NCBI RefSeq assembly: GCF_035594125.1
Contig: NC_087161.1
Location: 1,812,501 to 1,876,500 of the forward strand
Direction: 5' to 3'
DNA from: Scylla paramamosain
Taxonomy: Eukaryota > Arthropoda > Malacostraca > Decapoda > Portunidae
Length of the DNA stretch: 64,000 nucleotides
Each line of letters starts with the position of its first letter. Position 1 is the first letter of the stretch. The translations under genes and the position numbers were made by a program. Positions 24,760 to 63,674 of this stretch are shown one piece after another. Below the pieces are notes generated by a model. It searched no databases and had not been told where the DNA came from. It saw nothing but the letters and a program-made list of their open reading frames with translations.

Positions 24760-25460
24760 CTAATGTGTGTCAAGTGAAAATCCTTGTTTTTTTACGGCAT
24801 TTCGTGAGTTTATGTCATTATTTCACCGTGTCTTGTGTTTCTCGTGGGTCTGTGTCCCCGTCTGCTGCTGCCCCGTGGAATAGAAAGTAGATTAAGGGAG
24901 GGAATAGTGGAATAGTTGAGAAATTAAGAGTGTGGGTTGCCTGCTTCTGTCAGTGGAATGTTTGTCCCTCCCATTCCATCACTCGTTTCACTGTTGCTCG
25001 TGTTTTCAGTGTGTTTGCCTTGCCCTGTGTTACGTTTTTTGTGGCCAAGTTGCTAAATTAGAGGAAGAATTGTGAAATAGACCAGAAAAATTAGTGTGGG
25101 TTGCCTGCTTATGCCACTGGAATGCCTGCCCCTCTCATTCCATCACTCGTTTCACTGTTGCTTGTGTCTCCAGTGTGTCTGTGTCCATCTGTGCCCGTAT
25201 TTTTGTGACCTGGAGGTTAGATTACAGAGAAATTGGTGAAATATCAGAAATAATAACAGTTGTAATGTATCTGCGTATGTGTATGTGTATGTGTCTCTTA
25301 GAGCTCCTGGATGTGTGTAATAACCATTTAGGTCCCAGGGGAAGAGAGGGATAGGGGGCGTAGTAATGGGGTTAGATTACAGAGATAAATGGTGAAATAG
25401 TCGAGAAAATACTAACTGGAATGCCTGCTTATCTCTGCCCCTGTGTTCAAATCCCTGGGT
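24760..25460 (+). repeat. Diverged ~164-bp tandem repeat upstream of CCDC85
   Basis: TGTGGGTTGCCTGCTT occurs at 24931 and again at 25095. The flanking blocks recur in the same order: CATTCCATCACTCGTTTCAC, a GTGTCTGTGTCC-like block, GGTTAGATTACAGAGA, and a GTGAAATAG-(T/A)CGAGAAA block. Partial units extend on both sides, about 3.5-4 copies in total. Confidence 0.75.
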
Positions 25461-25470
25461 GTGAGTCTAG

Positions 25471-25501
25471 CACCCTTTAGGCCCCAAGGGCCTAAAGGGT
25501 G
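25471..25501. repeat. Perfect 14-bp inverted repeat (hairpin)
   Basis: CACCCTTTAGGCCC, loop CAA, then GGGCCTAAAGGGTG: a perfect 14-bp stem with a 3-nt loop, about 690 bp before the CCDC85 ATG. There is no downstream T-run, and its role is unknown. Confidence 0.95.
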
Positions 25502-26163
25502 GGGAGGCACAGAGGGTGTGGTACTGTGGGTCTGTCATGTCCTGTGTGGTTTGCCTCCTTGTAGCTTCTCTGCATTTTTCGTGTCACCTTGTCACTTCCT
25601 GTTGGTGTGAGTTAGGCCAGGGCGTGGCTGCCTACCCTGACCACCACACGCCATGGTGGTATTGCTGGTGACTTGTGGTAGTTTGTTCATGAGGTCAATG
25701 CCACCAGGAGTGTTGCTTCATTAAGCGTGCAAGTGTGGCTTAGCTGAGTGGCTGGGATTTGTTTAGTGAGACCTTGTCTTCTGTTCTTCTGTTTTTGCAT
25801 ATGTGTGATGAAGTAACTGGTGTGTCTGTTGGCAAGTGTTGTTGCATTGTCCTTCATAAGTGTTGCACCAGTGTTGATTGTGTTCCTCCTGCCTCTGTTG
25901 TGCCTTCAATTTTCTTGTTGGCAATACTGTGTCTATTACTTGTTGTCAGTGATTGCCATTGTTGGGTGATTCACTGACAACTGCTGGTCTTTTCACTGAT
26001 GACCCTATTGGTATTTACTGCTGTCAGTGAACTTATGTATCTGTGAAACTTGTTTTCTTAAAAATTAGTGATTTTCAATGAAAATGTGTGTTGTCCTCTC
26101 ACCTGCCTACCTGCGTGCCCCCAGGTGGGTGAGGCCTCTTAGTGGCCGGCCAGCCCAGCACTG

Positions 26164-32191
<6,028 letters not shown>

Positions 32192-35100
32192 CCAGCAGTG
32201 CCTCTCTGTGTGCCTCCTGCTGAAGGGATGTAGCCAGGTGGGCATCTTCTTGCACCACTGCCTGGGGAATGGTGGTGCTGGCCTCCCGTCCCACCCTCCT
32301 GTACATTCTCATCAAGGAATCTCTCTCCAGGTGTCTCGTACAAACTGTAACTCATGCCTTGCCTCCCTTCCTCTGAGGTGTGAAGACTGGCTCTCCACTC
32401 CAGGGAAGGTATGAAGGAACTTAGTGCCTCAGCATTGCAAGGTTTTCAATACTGTATTTTCTGGCATGGAAGAAGGATGCACAGATGCTCAGATGCACTC
32501 TTATTGTTATGTGTACCTTGTACTGCTGCCACGTCGAGTGACATCTTCAATGCACTGTGGTCCTTCCTGTCTTTGCTGTGTATAAGAATGTGTGTGCATG
32601 TTTTGCTTTGAATTAGTTTCATTGAAGAAAGTCTTGGTTAAGAGTCCTTCTTGTTACTTAGCACCAGATTGCAGGTTGTCAAGGTAGAGTGTCATGCACC
32701 AGTTTGTTGTGGTGGCTTGTCACTTCTTGCAGCAGCAAGTTACAGGCAGTGCACCACTTCATCCTTCCTTTATGAATATTACTCCAGTACTGCTCATGGA
32801 TTTTTTGAGCCTCCCTGGCACCCTGTGCTTCCCACACAGTGCACAAGTGACTCATTAACTCTTCAAGTAGAACATTACTTTGGTTTAGAAAAAGCTTCCT
32901 TAGTTTGTATTTATAAGATCCACAATGACATGTGAATGTCATTGTTCGGAGCATTGCTTTAGATTAAGAGAGATGTTTGTTGAACCTTTAGGAGGATGAA
33001 AGCAGGAGATATTCTGTGCCAGAAAGCACAGTTAAATCTGATGGAAAATCCTCTTATGAATGAGAGGTGTAGCATTAGTGGTAAAGTTTTATGAAATAAC
33101 CTGTAGGTCAAATTCAGTATTATAGAGAGTTTTAGTTTGGAAAAGAAAATGCCTTGTTGTCTTGGTGGTGGCTGTCATTTGGTGCCTTCAGTGTCCAGAG
33201 TGCACTTGTGTGTTGGGACATGAATCAGTGCACGTAGCGGCGGTGAGTCAGCAGGACTTACTGTGCCAAGTGGTGGTGCTTGGGTGACACCAGGCCAGCA
33301 CATGTGCCACATGCTGCTGCATCTTCAGCTGTGGCTTCTTCAGCATCATTAATATTTACAAAGCATAGCTTATAACTTTTAGTTGTACATACATAGTGTT
33401 TTATAGAAGAGAAAACAAAGCTGTGATTGTCACAAACTTTGTTGACTAATAGGACAATTAAATTTCATCCTGAAATTGAGACATGGCAATGGTTAAAGGA
33501 TTTATTTATTTTTTTATTTTTTATTTATTTTTTTTTAATATCCAGCAAGACAAACTGTTTATACATATCTTACTGTAAGTAAGCGTTAGTTATTGAAGTC
33601 AGCTTGACTTATGGGATGTCATCGCTGGTCCGCCTGTTTCCCTCGTCAGACGTGACGAGAAAACACTCACTGCTTGTGAGCTTGACTCAAGTTTTTATCA
33701 GTATGGCAATGAATGTGCATGGCACAGTAAGTTAATTTTTTATTGTATATAATGAGCAGCAACATAACTGGTGGTGTGCTCACACATCAGTTATTTTGTG
33801 ACTAGTATGTTAGGATATGACTTCAAGCCTTCAGCAGCTGTTTGTCTTTACTCTTTGAATGAAATACGTAACTACTTCACTGTCATCTACCTCATTTATT
33901 CTTATTTAGAATGACCAAGATCACACCCAAGTGAGTGTTGTGAAGGATCACAGGGACCATTGTCCACTGAGCTGGACACTGAGGCGAACCTTCTTGGCCA
34001 TCACTTGAGGGGAGGCCAGCACACCACTACCTTCCATGACTCTTTGTACGTCAGGCTTCCCTCTCAGAGGCGATGTGCTCCAGCAGTGTGTCATTGTCCT
34101 CACACTTAGTGCTGAAGTCATTAACAACATTTCTCTACTCAACACTTCTTGCCCTAGATGGGTGTTGGCTTTGGCTCATGAAGACTTCCTCCTAATTGAG
34201 GCGCTAGACAAAATTACTTTGGTGTCATCATTTCTTCATTGTTGTTTTTGTCCCTTCATCCTGCACATGTCAGTGTGTTGGTCACCATCATGGGAGTGTC
34301 AGCACACCTATTCTCCACAAAATGTAATCACAGGTTTCATACGTCTGTGCTTTGTCCCAACTCATCAAGATCAGGATGACCTGTTCTGTTCATATTTTAG
34401 GATGAGTAGTTTTGTTCATATTTTCTTTTTAATTTATCTTTTTGAGTTAAATGTTCTAAAATGATCACTTCATATATTTGTTTATGCATGTACACACTCA
34501 CAGTGAATTGCTTCCCTCCCTTGAAATGTCAGTCAGCAGCCTGGTGTTATGTTAAAGCTTGTCACTCATCAAATCAGGGATTAGTTAACTTGTCATAAAT
34601 TAGTATTCTCTGTATGAACAATTATTTTTTGTTCTTTGTTTGTCAATTATTTAATGGATAACAGAATTAGGCTATGATAGACAAGAGAATATGCAAAATA
34701 AACCAAGAAAAGAGACATTTAAGAGAGAAAAAGGCTTCCCCATAGAAATGCTGGAGTTTGGAATAAACTAATTGAGAAGGCAGTATGAGCAAAGTGTGCA
34801 CCAAGTCAATGAAAGACTGAACAAATGTAGATATAGAGACAGGATCACATGAGAGCTCAGGCCTTGTATATCATGAGTACAGCTAGGTGAACACAGTCAC
34901 CAGTGCAAGTCTCAGAGGGTGTGGGTGAAGCAGCAAGTTACTGATGAAGGGAACACATTGCATCACACACCAGGTGCCCAGATGACCCCACTGTGGCAGT
35001 GGGGCACAATACTGGTAGGGTTAGGGAGTAGTGCAGTGCCAAAGAAGTCATGTACAGTACAGATAAAGCCTAGGCAGGGGCACCTGTTGTGTGATGTCCT

Positions 35101-38100
35101 GCTCCTCCCCCTGAGGTGTGCTGCTGTGCTGTAGCTTGACGGACGAAGTGAGATGTGTGCGTGTAATTCACTCAGTCATGAGATCACATGCTGGACTTGT
35201 GATCATTAGCTATGTTCTCTCAGAGAAGGGTCAGAGCTTTTATGAGCTAATCTATGTGAGACTGGTACTCATAACACCACAGTTACCTTCTTAGTCCTGT
35301 CCACATGATCAAACAGTGCCTGGTGAACTTTGCTTGTGTACTGGCCAAAGTCACTGTGTCGTCCATCCACACCCAGTACTAGATGGTCGAACTACCAGGC
35401 TGACAGCTTTATCTGGTGATTTTGCTCAACTGCAGGCATGAGCACTCTGTTGGTTTGCCCGTCAGTTTTGCCCAAACAGTATGAAGCGAGTGTCCATCAG
35501 GCAGCACTTGGTTGTGTGGATGGAGCTTTGCTGTCGGGCAGGCAGCTTCATGGTGCAGTACTCATCTCACACCTGAAAGGTTGACTTTGATTCTACTTTG
35601 TTATTGTTTTCTGATGGGGGGAGCAGTGTCTTCACACTTTGTGTTGGGGGTTCTGTAATGACCATTTTCTTATTCAAGGAGGCAGTAGCTTCACTCCTCT
35701 AAGAAAGTCTTTGTGACTTGAAGAGGGCACACACCTCAGCCTGCTTACTGACGAGATTTTACTACTTAGTAAGCAATGTGTGTGTGTGTGTGTGTGTTTA
35801 TTACAAGCCAGCTTGCTAACATGTAAGAAAAGGGTAAACAGTTGTTCCTCTTGTGATGTTGCTTACACACCTATGCTTAACAAATGTGCAGCTAATTGAA
35901 CTGTTTCCCTGAGCTGTTGTATTAGGAGACAGTGATCTTGAAAATGAACACTCTTATGTTTTTTCTGTAAATAGTAATTTAGTCAAGGATCTGAAGTCCA
36001 AATAACACCAAATATGTAATGTAACTTCTCACAGTAGTAACATAACTATGACTACACTACTAATTCAACCTGTGTTCACTCATCAGTTTTGAAAATATTG
36101 TATCATTTGTAGATTTTCATTGATTACTTGCTTGGGCTTCTGCCTGCCTGCCTGCCTGCTGTGTCCTGTAGGTGCTGGGACTGGCTGGTGCATGTCAGGT
36201 CTTGTGGTCCTCCTTGAGACATGAGTGTGGCACGTAGTACACCACTGACTGGCTGGAAGTGACATACTGCTTGGACTGCTCAGAGTGGTTGAAATGATTT
36301 GTAGAAAGTTTAGTGTGGTAATATAACTAATTTAGTATTGTTTTGAGTGGTGAGGCAGTTTGGACCTTGGGTGCGTAGGTGTGATGTGGTACAGCATAGC
36401 GTGGCAGGCTGGGCCAGACTATCAAGCAGGTCACTTGGTCAGCACCACCTTCACCATTTTGAATTTCATTGTTCCTGCAAGATCTGTTGAACCAATTTTC
36501 CTCAAACCTTTAGTTTTTACTTTTTTTAGTAAGAGGATTAGTCATAAAATTGTATCTTGTGTAATTATTCCATCTGCCTCTTTGGTATGGAAATTCCTTC
36601 ATAGGAATTGGTCATGTGTCAGCGATGCATGTGAGTTTAGGGAGAGGAATACACTGGCTGGTGCTGTACTACGTGCCAGTTACTTGAGGTGCAGGCTGAA
36701 CACTGTGATGGACAAGTGGCAGTGTCAAGGGGGACATTTAGCACCTGTTTGTAAAAAGAAAATGTTTTAGCATTATTAAGATGAAACAGTATTAGTTTTC
36801 ATATGCAGCTTTCTACCTTATTTAAACTATAAAGTAATTGTGTTTTTAGTTTTCTTTTTTCTTATTGACTGCAAGGCATACATCATGTATGATATACTCT
36901 TTTGGTATGTGCATAAAGATCATTGTGTACTTGTTTCCAGTGAATGCACCTCTCAGTGTACATTGGTGATCATGTTTCTCAGCTGCCATCCTAGTGTGTT
37001 GCTTCTCTGCATTCCATTGACAGACCCTCTGTAATTATGTTCATTCTTTTGCTCTCACCCATGCAATACTTTTCAGTGACAGCCATCACCCACTGAAAAG
37101 TGGCAAGAAATTAATAACTTTTTTCTAAGGACACCAGCACATGAGCCACTTTCTAGTGGCTGGCCACAAGAGTGGTTCATGGGTCCATTTTCTCCATTAC
37201 AAAAAAGTGGCCATGTTTTAGTGGCCTCAACTTTTCAAAGGCTGGTCGCTGCCACTGAAAATGGCTCATGCTTCAGGACCTGTCACCCAAAAAGCATCTC
37301 ATTCCCAGTATTGGCAGCATGATTCAGTGCAGCAGTATTTAAGATATTGCAGCAGTGACATTCAAGAGCTCTGATGAGGTCTGGCTTATTCACTCATGTG
37401 GTCCTCATTTTTCAGGATGAAAGATAAAATTTTATATTGTACCTTAGAATAATGCATATGAAAGTTTCTGATTTTCAGAATGAATGAGATTATACTGTTG
37501 TGCATTGTGTTGCTGTCTTGTATTGTATTGTTAGTGTCTGGCACATTATCACCACCATCTCCAACCCTTATGTTGAGGGTTAGATGTAGTGGTCCAGTTG
37601 CTGTCTCCCTTGTAGGGTATGGCTGCTGGTGAACACTTCTTACATCCCTTGGTGTAGTGATGTAGTTGCACTTGGGGCCTTGGCTTTTCAGTCGAGCAGA
37701 AGTTGGTGATGCCACTTTTAGCCAAGTGGAATGTTGCACTGGCAGCTGTGACTGAGATTATTCCTTGAGAGGGAGAAGACCAGAGAATACTGATACATTT
37801 GAATCAATTTGTGATAGTGCTGGAATATAAAGTGTGACCTATTTGTACATTTGCTATTATGAAAGGAGACAAGTTTTTATATTGTGTTACTCAAAGATGA
37901 AACCTGGAATTAGTGTCTTTTGTGCTTAGAACAACACACATAACCAGTGAAATAACCAATAATATAATGACTGATTGCGATGTGTGCTTGGGTCTTACTC
38001 CCTCCAACCATACTTACCAGAGTCTGCAAGTGAGGACTGATCACTCTTGTTCATTGCTTGGCTATTGTTTTCAAATGTCAAGAACTGCACAGTTTTGTTG

Positions 38101-38912
38101 ACTCAAAATCTAGCACTAGTTGAGGAAGGTTTAAAATTAACTAGGATAACTTACGCTGTCTAGCAACAAATTTTGAATGATAGAATATTCAGATGCACAA
38201 ATTTTGTTGTAAACATGAGATTGTAGTATAGCAAGTAATGTAATATTGTGTTAAACTCTCAAGAACGTACTAGATAATAATGCATGTAATAGCAGCGAGA
38301 GGTGCTCCCTACAGGAGTGAGGCAATACAGATGAAATTCAAGTTATCACTTGCCTAGACTTGGAATAATTGTGGTATGTGTACAGTCAGCCTCAGAAACA
38401 AACCAGTAATATCTATGCATATAAGTCTTGGCAGTGTTGCCAGTGCTTAAAACTCCAAGAGTGATGCAATGATTAAGAGGGAAGTGTAATTAGTGAGTGC
38501 CTAAGTCCCATCCTCTTGAGTGAGCCAATCAGGGCTCTTCCTCTCAGTTTGTGTGTGTGTTTCTCAATGCCTCACTTGCCTCAGTCCTATGTGGAGCACC
38601 TCATTTTACTACAGGATTCAAGGCGTTAGTTAGTGTGTCATGCTCATCCTGGACTTTGTACTGAACCAAGCTCCCTCATAAGCCATGAAGATCAGACATT
38701 GCAAGTTCATGGTTGATGCAATTTTTGGCAGCGTGGTGGGAGTGTTGCTATGCAGATGTGTACAGCTGAGTTGTGCATTAGAAAAGGTAGGCTAAGTGTT
38801 CTTAGTATGCTATGGAAGTACCTGCTATCATTTACTCCTAAGTGTAGCAATATATGATTTTTTAAAAGTGGTATGTGTACAGTCTGCAATCAGTTGGTAT
38901 AATGTGTGTATG

Positions 38913-38917
<5 letters not shown>

Positions 38918-38957
<40 letters not shown>
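38918..38957. repeat. (GA)n microsatellite
   Basis: About 40 bp of GA repeat in the gene-poor interval. Confidence 0.95.
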
Positions 38958-38959
<2 letters not shown>

Positions 38960-39849
38960 CTTAATTTGTATTTATGTAAGTAATTTACAATTTGAATGTA
39001 TATTTGTTATTCTCAAATTGCAATTTACTGCCTACATCTCTGCCAAAACTTTAATGACCATAACTGTTTCTCCACTGTGTCTGCTGCTACTGTTGTCATA
39101 ATGTCATCCTCATCTTTATCGTGGTCCAAGGCTCAACATTTATTTTGTGTAGCAAACATAGTCGTCAAGAGTAATTTTAGACAAATTATATATATATAGA
39201 TTATATTTTTTGACTGAGGAGTGAGTGTGAACTGTGTTAGTTAGTACAGTAAGTTGTAATATAGCATTGTGCAGAAACTATATCATGTTAATAAATTGCA
39301 GATATATATGTGTGTAATGTGTGTTTAATTTTTCAGTGAGAGAACATTTGTATCCTTCCGTGATGCTTTAGATGGAGCAGCCAGTGAGTAGCAGCCTGCA
39401 GCACAACAGCCTGCAGCAGCACAGACAGAGTGAGGCACAGGCCAGCTGGACACCACCTGACACACTGCAAGGAACAGCTGGATATCAAGACAGTACTACA
39501 TGAGGCAGAGGCAGAAGTCCCCAGACACCATGTGCAGTAAAGAGGTTGACTCAAACCAGTTTTGGGAGGTGCAATACTAAGTGATGAAATATTCCAAATA
39601 TTTAATTTTTGGTACTGAAGTTGGTTAAATTTTTTAGCTGACATAAGGATTGCATTGCATTGCTGCTGTTAAATTTCCTAAAAGTAAAATAAGAGGAGAG
39701 ATTGAGAGGAGAGGGGATAAAGGAGTAAAACATAGTGTACATAGTGTGAAGGAGAGAGAGAGAGAGAGAGAGAATGTCAGTCATGAATATCCCCCGCCCC
39801 TTGGTTCTCTTTCCTCCCTTACCACAGCCCTCAGTCCCATACTGTGTGT

Positions 39850-40022
39850 CATGTGCTGTGGATCTGTGGGTTTTGGTGAGTGAGAGAAAGGATCACGTTT
39901 ATGCATAAACATGCTGTTGTTTAGTCACTTACCAGTCCACAGATTTATGGTATGTTTATGAACTACCATTGCATAAACATGACCCTTCCCTCTCACCAAA
40001 GCCCACAAAGACACAGCACATG
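39850..40022. repeat. Fold-back inverted repeat (arms ~55 bp)
   Basis: The left arm (39850-39904) and the reverse complement of the right arm (39971-40022) align over about 52 bp with one 3-nt gap. Shared blocks include CATGTGCTGTG, TGTGGG-TTTGGTGAG and TTTATGC. The loop of about 65 bp begins with the perfect palindrome GTTTATGCATAAAC (39897-39910). Outside the arms, GA repeats on the left (39750-39772) and CT repeats on the right (40099-40143) are also complementary, so the fold may extend to about 39750-40143. It resembles a MITE or fold-back element; no target duplication was identified. Confidence 0.72.
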
Positions 40023-40094
40023 AACAAACAATGTGATGAGAGACTACAAGAGAGAGAGTATAATAGACAGGAATGTTGTTCTAATCCCCCATAC

Positions 40095-40098
<4 letters not shown>

Positions 40099-40146
<48 letters not shown>

Positions 40147-40248
40147 CAGCCCACAAATCCACAGTATGTTCCCCCACAGTATGTTTACAAATCAGTCACT
40201 ATGCCCAGTTGCTTGTACTGTGAGGACACACTGCAGGTGTTTGTGCTG

Positions 40249-40281
<33 letters not shown>
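40099..40281. repeat. (CT)n and (GA)n microsatellite pair
   Basis: CT at 40099-40143 and GA at about 40251-40281, separated by sequence with repeated CCACAGTATGTT and TGCTGTGG motifs. Confidence 0.93.
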
Positions 40282-40283
<2 letters not shown>

Positions 40284-41391
40284 TTAATGTTGAGGTAGGC
40301 TGGAGAAAACTCAATATATTCTACATCAGTTCTCTACACTTCAAAGATCCAAACAGACAAGAATAAAGATGTCTCCTGTCTATCCACCAGGCTGACATCC
40401 CTTTTAAAAAGGAGTTTCCAAAACATTGCATGTATATACTAAGTCACAAGCTTCTCAAACATTTCAGTTTCTAAGAGAGAGAGAGTATTAGTCCCCACTG
40501 CACATAACACCTAAATCTTTAAACTTGCCTTACAACAAATCTCAGGCTTAGTTTTGAAGATGACACCATGATACATTTGAAAGCTAAGTGTGGCATAATC
40601 TGTGTAGATATCTCCTATTGAGATGGCAGCCAAGATACAAGAACAGTATCAATCACATACGAATGTTACTTCCTCCACTCATAAAATAGCCTTGTTCAAC
40701 TGCTACAGCTACCAACTTCAGTACCACAAGTAAAATGTTGGATTGTTTCATGACATTCTATTACAGCATTGCATCCTCAAAACTGGCTTCAGTTAATATC
40801 CTTTCAGCACCAAAGGCCAGTGTTTGATGCCTTGTTTTCTGTGCTTGATTGTCCATCAGTTCCTCTTGGTGTGTTTGGTGATGAGGGTGGATGTCCAGGT
40901 GGCAAATGCCTCTCTCCACCCATCCTGTTGCCAGCCCAGTGCTCTTCAGGCTGCTGCTCGGGTCATTCAATGGGTTGCCGGTTGCACTTCACACCCTTAG
41001 CTTAGCTGTCCTGTCTTGTTCCTTCCTGAGTTGCCTCACTGTCACTGTTGTCTCCTCCCTGCCCAGGATACAACAAACACACAAGTGTACACCATGTACT
41101 GCATACATATTTTTTTATAATCACAAATCTATGTATATAATATCTACAAGAAATTAGAATACTTGATTAGATGATTTGTAAACATTTACACACTAATTAG
41201 CATATTTTCAGTGCTTTTAATTAATATTAAAACTTTAATAACCATTCTCAAGAAAAGTTAATCAAGTTCATATTTACTAAAAAAATATTGACACTAATTT
41301 TCACCCAAATCTGTTTACAAACACACACTCATTTAAATTTCTCTATTAAATTACATACATAAATATATTCTTTAGAACCAATGACAAAATA

Positions 41392-41613
41392 TCAAATCAC
41401 TGTGGAGTCGAGAACAACTGTACAGCGTCCTGTCCTCTGATAACAACCGATACACTTCACCTTGAGGGTCACTAGTGTACAACCAAGGAACTGCTGCCCA
41501 GGGCACTCAACTGGCAGGGAGTGTGGCAGGGGACAGGAAACCATCAAACACTGGATACCAAAGTCATCTTCAGTGGTGTGCAAATCAACAATGGTGTCAC
41601 TCATGCTGAGCAC
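41392..41613 (-). CDS. Possible terminal exon of an unrecognised gene
   Basis: A minus-strand ORF of about 73 codons begins just after a plausible acceptor (ACCTGTGCTCAG, at about 41614). It reads MSDTIVDLHTTEDDFGIQ near its start and VKCIGCYQRTGRCTVVLDST near its end. It stops exactly where sequence turns AT-rich, as a last coding exon would. I do not recognise the peptide, and no partner exon was found between it and the SARA stop. It could equally be chance ORF within a SARA 3' UTR. Confidence 0.25.
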   Translation of the reverse strand: MLSMSDTIVDLHTTEDDFGIQCLMVSCPLPHSLPVECPGQQFLGCTLVTLKVKCIGCYQRTGRCTVVLDSTVI

Positions 41614-41687
41614 AGGTATATGTAACCAAGGAGCTGGAGTCTGTTAACATATTGTAATATACATAACTATATTTTGATCTACTCTAC

Positions 41688-41692
<5 letters not shown>

Positions 41693-41738
<46 letters not shown>
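41693..41738. repeat. (CT)n microsatellite
   Basis: About 46 bp of CT repeat. Confidence 0.95.
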
Positions 41739-41743
<5 letters not shown>

Positions 41744-43311
41744 TACACATTCTTGCAGGCAAGGTATGATGATAGCCTGAGCCTGTTATCTCTACTATCT
41801 CAGAGAAATATTCAGTAACACAAAGCAAGTTTTAATGAATCACAGCCAAGACATTTTTTTGAGAATTCATTTTAGTGAATCATAACATTATGGTCACCAT
41901 CTCTAGACCAAAGAACTGTGATCTTTACAGTGCCAGCTCTTGTGTGGTGCTGATTAACTTTTAGAAAGTTTTGGGTAAGGAAGCAACTAAAAGGTTCTGA
42001 ACCATGCTATCTATGCTGCCATTTTCAAAAAGACACTGAAATATCTGAAAAGTTTCAGACTGGTGTAATAAAAGACAGTATCATCTAATCTAATCTAAAA
42101 TGTTCCCATCAGAAGACAGGCTTTAAGGTGCTTAAGAGTTTGCAAAAGATTGCAGGGGGAAATTAACTGAATTTTAATGGATAACCTTGCAAGCAAGGAT
42201 CTAAAATTTTTCTGGTACAGAAACATTGAGGTCATTTTATCTGGTGAAAATTTCTCTTGTGTAGAGTTAAGGGATGAAGACTTTTACATTACTTTCGGTT
42301 TTGAATGCATTTTGACAATCTCTAACTTTTTAAGTATGCACACATATAATCCCTCAAAAAACATATATACAGTAAATATGGTAATTAGTATATAACATTA
42401 AATAATAAGGGATTTTCATTCAGGAATCATAATACACTCCCCACCACACATCTTCCCTCCCCTCCCGTCCCCTCCCTTCATACAACCCAAAGCTACAACG
42501 CCCCCAGAGGCCAGGCTGACGCCACACTGGGGTGGTAAAAATACTTCGTCAAACAAAGCTCTGGCCTCAGCTCTTATATATTATCTCTTTTTTAAGGCTT
42601 GAAGATTTACATGACTGTTTCCCCAGATCCCCTTAGAGTACTGACTACATGATGCCTTAGCTCTACCTATGTCATTTCCCACCTGTCCTCTCCCCCCTTC
42701 CTCCCCATCCCTCCCCCCTCCTCCCTCACAACACTGTTGATGGTGTAAGCCTGAAAAATGGAACAGACTGTGATGTTCTACTTGCAAGCCACCAAATTGC
42801 CACACTGCTGCTGCATGGCAGGCGTCAGCGCCAGGCAGGTTCATGCAACAACACAAGCATGTCTGAGGCTGATGAAACAGTACACAAACTTGCAAATCAT
42901 CACCTGGTAATTGAACTTAAACGAAACACTTACGTAATAAGGAATAAAATTGTTCACTCTGACGTCGTCAAACTTTTATGAAACAGTGGAAATCATTTTG
43001 ATATTAATGAACATTCCACACTGTGTGATGTAAGTATTCCTTCTGCAGAGTTAAACTGCATACACAGTTTGTTACAAAAGAGTACTGCAAGATGATCTGC
43101 CTTACTTCTAAAGTTCTGATGATGAACTCTTAAAAAGGCATAAATTATCAAAACTGTCTTGAATTGAATGCTATGAGTCTGAAAAAAGTGTGGCGAAGGA
43201 GACCATTACTATGATAACGAGGCATCTTACAACTATGAGGGTTTGAGTAATGATAACAGATCACTGAAGAGTCCACCACTAGCCCACAGCGCACCACACA
43301 CACTGGGCTGC

Positions 43312-63674
<20,363 letters not shown>

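Larger units (their letters stand above)
22549..26163. other. TARS1 3' UTR and CCDC85 upstream region
   Basis: No further gene is recognised. An AATAAA at 23527-23532 is one possible TARS1 poly(A) signal, but it lies about 980 nt past the stop and closer sites could be used. Other content: a short GA run (24183-24213), a poly-A run (about 24374-24393), a ~164-bp tandem repeat (24760-25460) and a perfect hairpin (25471-25501). A likely 5' UTR acceptor (CCCCCAG, ending 26124) lies just before the CCDC85 start exon. Confidence 0.55.
32192..43311. other. Gene-poor region between convergent CCDC85 and SARA
   Basis: About 11 kb with no recognised protein. It will contain the 3' UTRs of both flanking genes, whose ends I cannot place. 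ORFs over 100 codons here (for example 34036-34464 and 36360-36770) show no family motifs, no consistent codon bias and no splice framing. Structured items are a GA run (38918-38957), a fold-back element (39850-40022), SSRs at 39750-40281, a CT run (41693-41738) and a weak terminal-exon-like ORF (41392-41613, minus). Confidence 0.6.

Noticed and set aside
34036..34464. 142-codon plus ORF downstream of CCDC85
   Set aside because: No family motif, no splice framing and composition like the surrounding non-coding DNA; likely chance.
36360..36770. 136-codon plus ORF
   Set aside because: No recognisable motif or conserved domain and no linked exons; likely chance.
37069..37100. 10-bp inverted repeat CTTTTCAGTG / CACTGAAAAG with 12-nt loop, in a stretch rich in AGTGGC/GCCACT
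   Set aside because: Short stem of a size expected by chance in 64 kb, with no further structure that I could establish.
42581..42895. 104-codon minus ORF just downstream of the SARA stop
   Set aside because: Contains an Arg/Glu/Gly-rich low-complexity stretch from a CCCTCC tract and no recognisable domain; it probably lies in the SARA 3' UTR.
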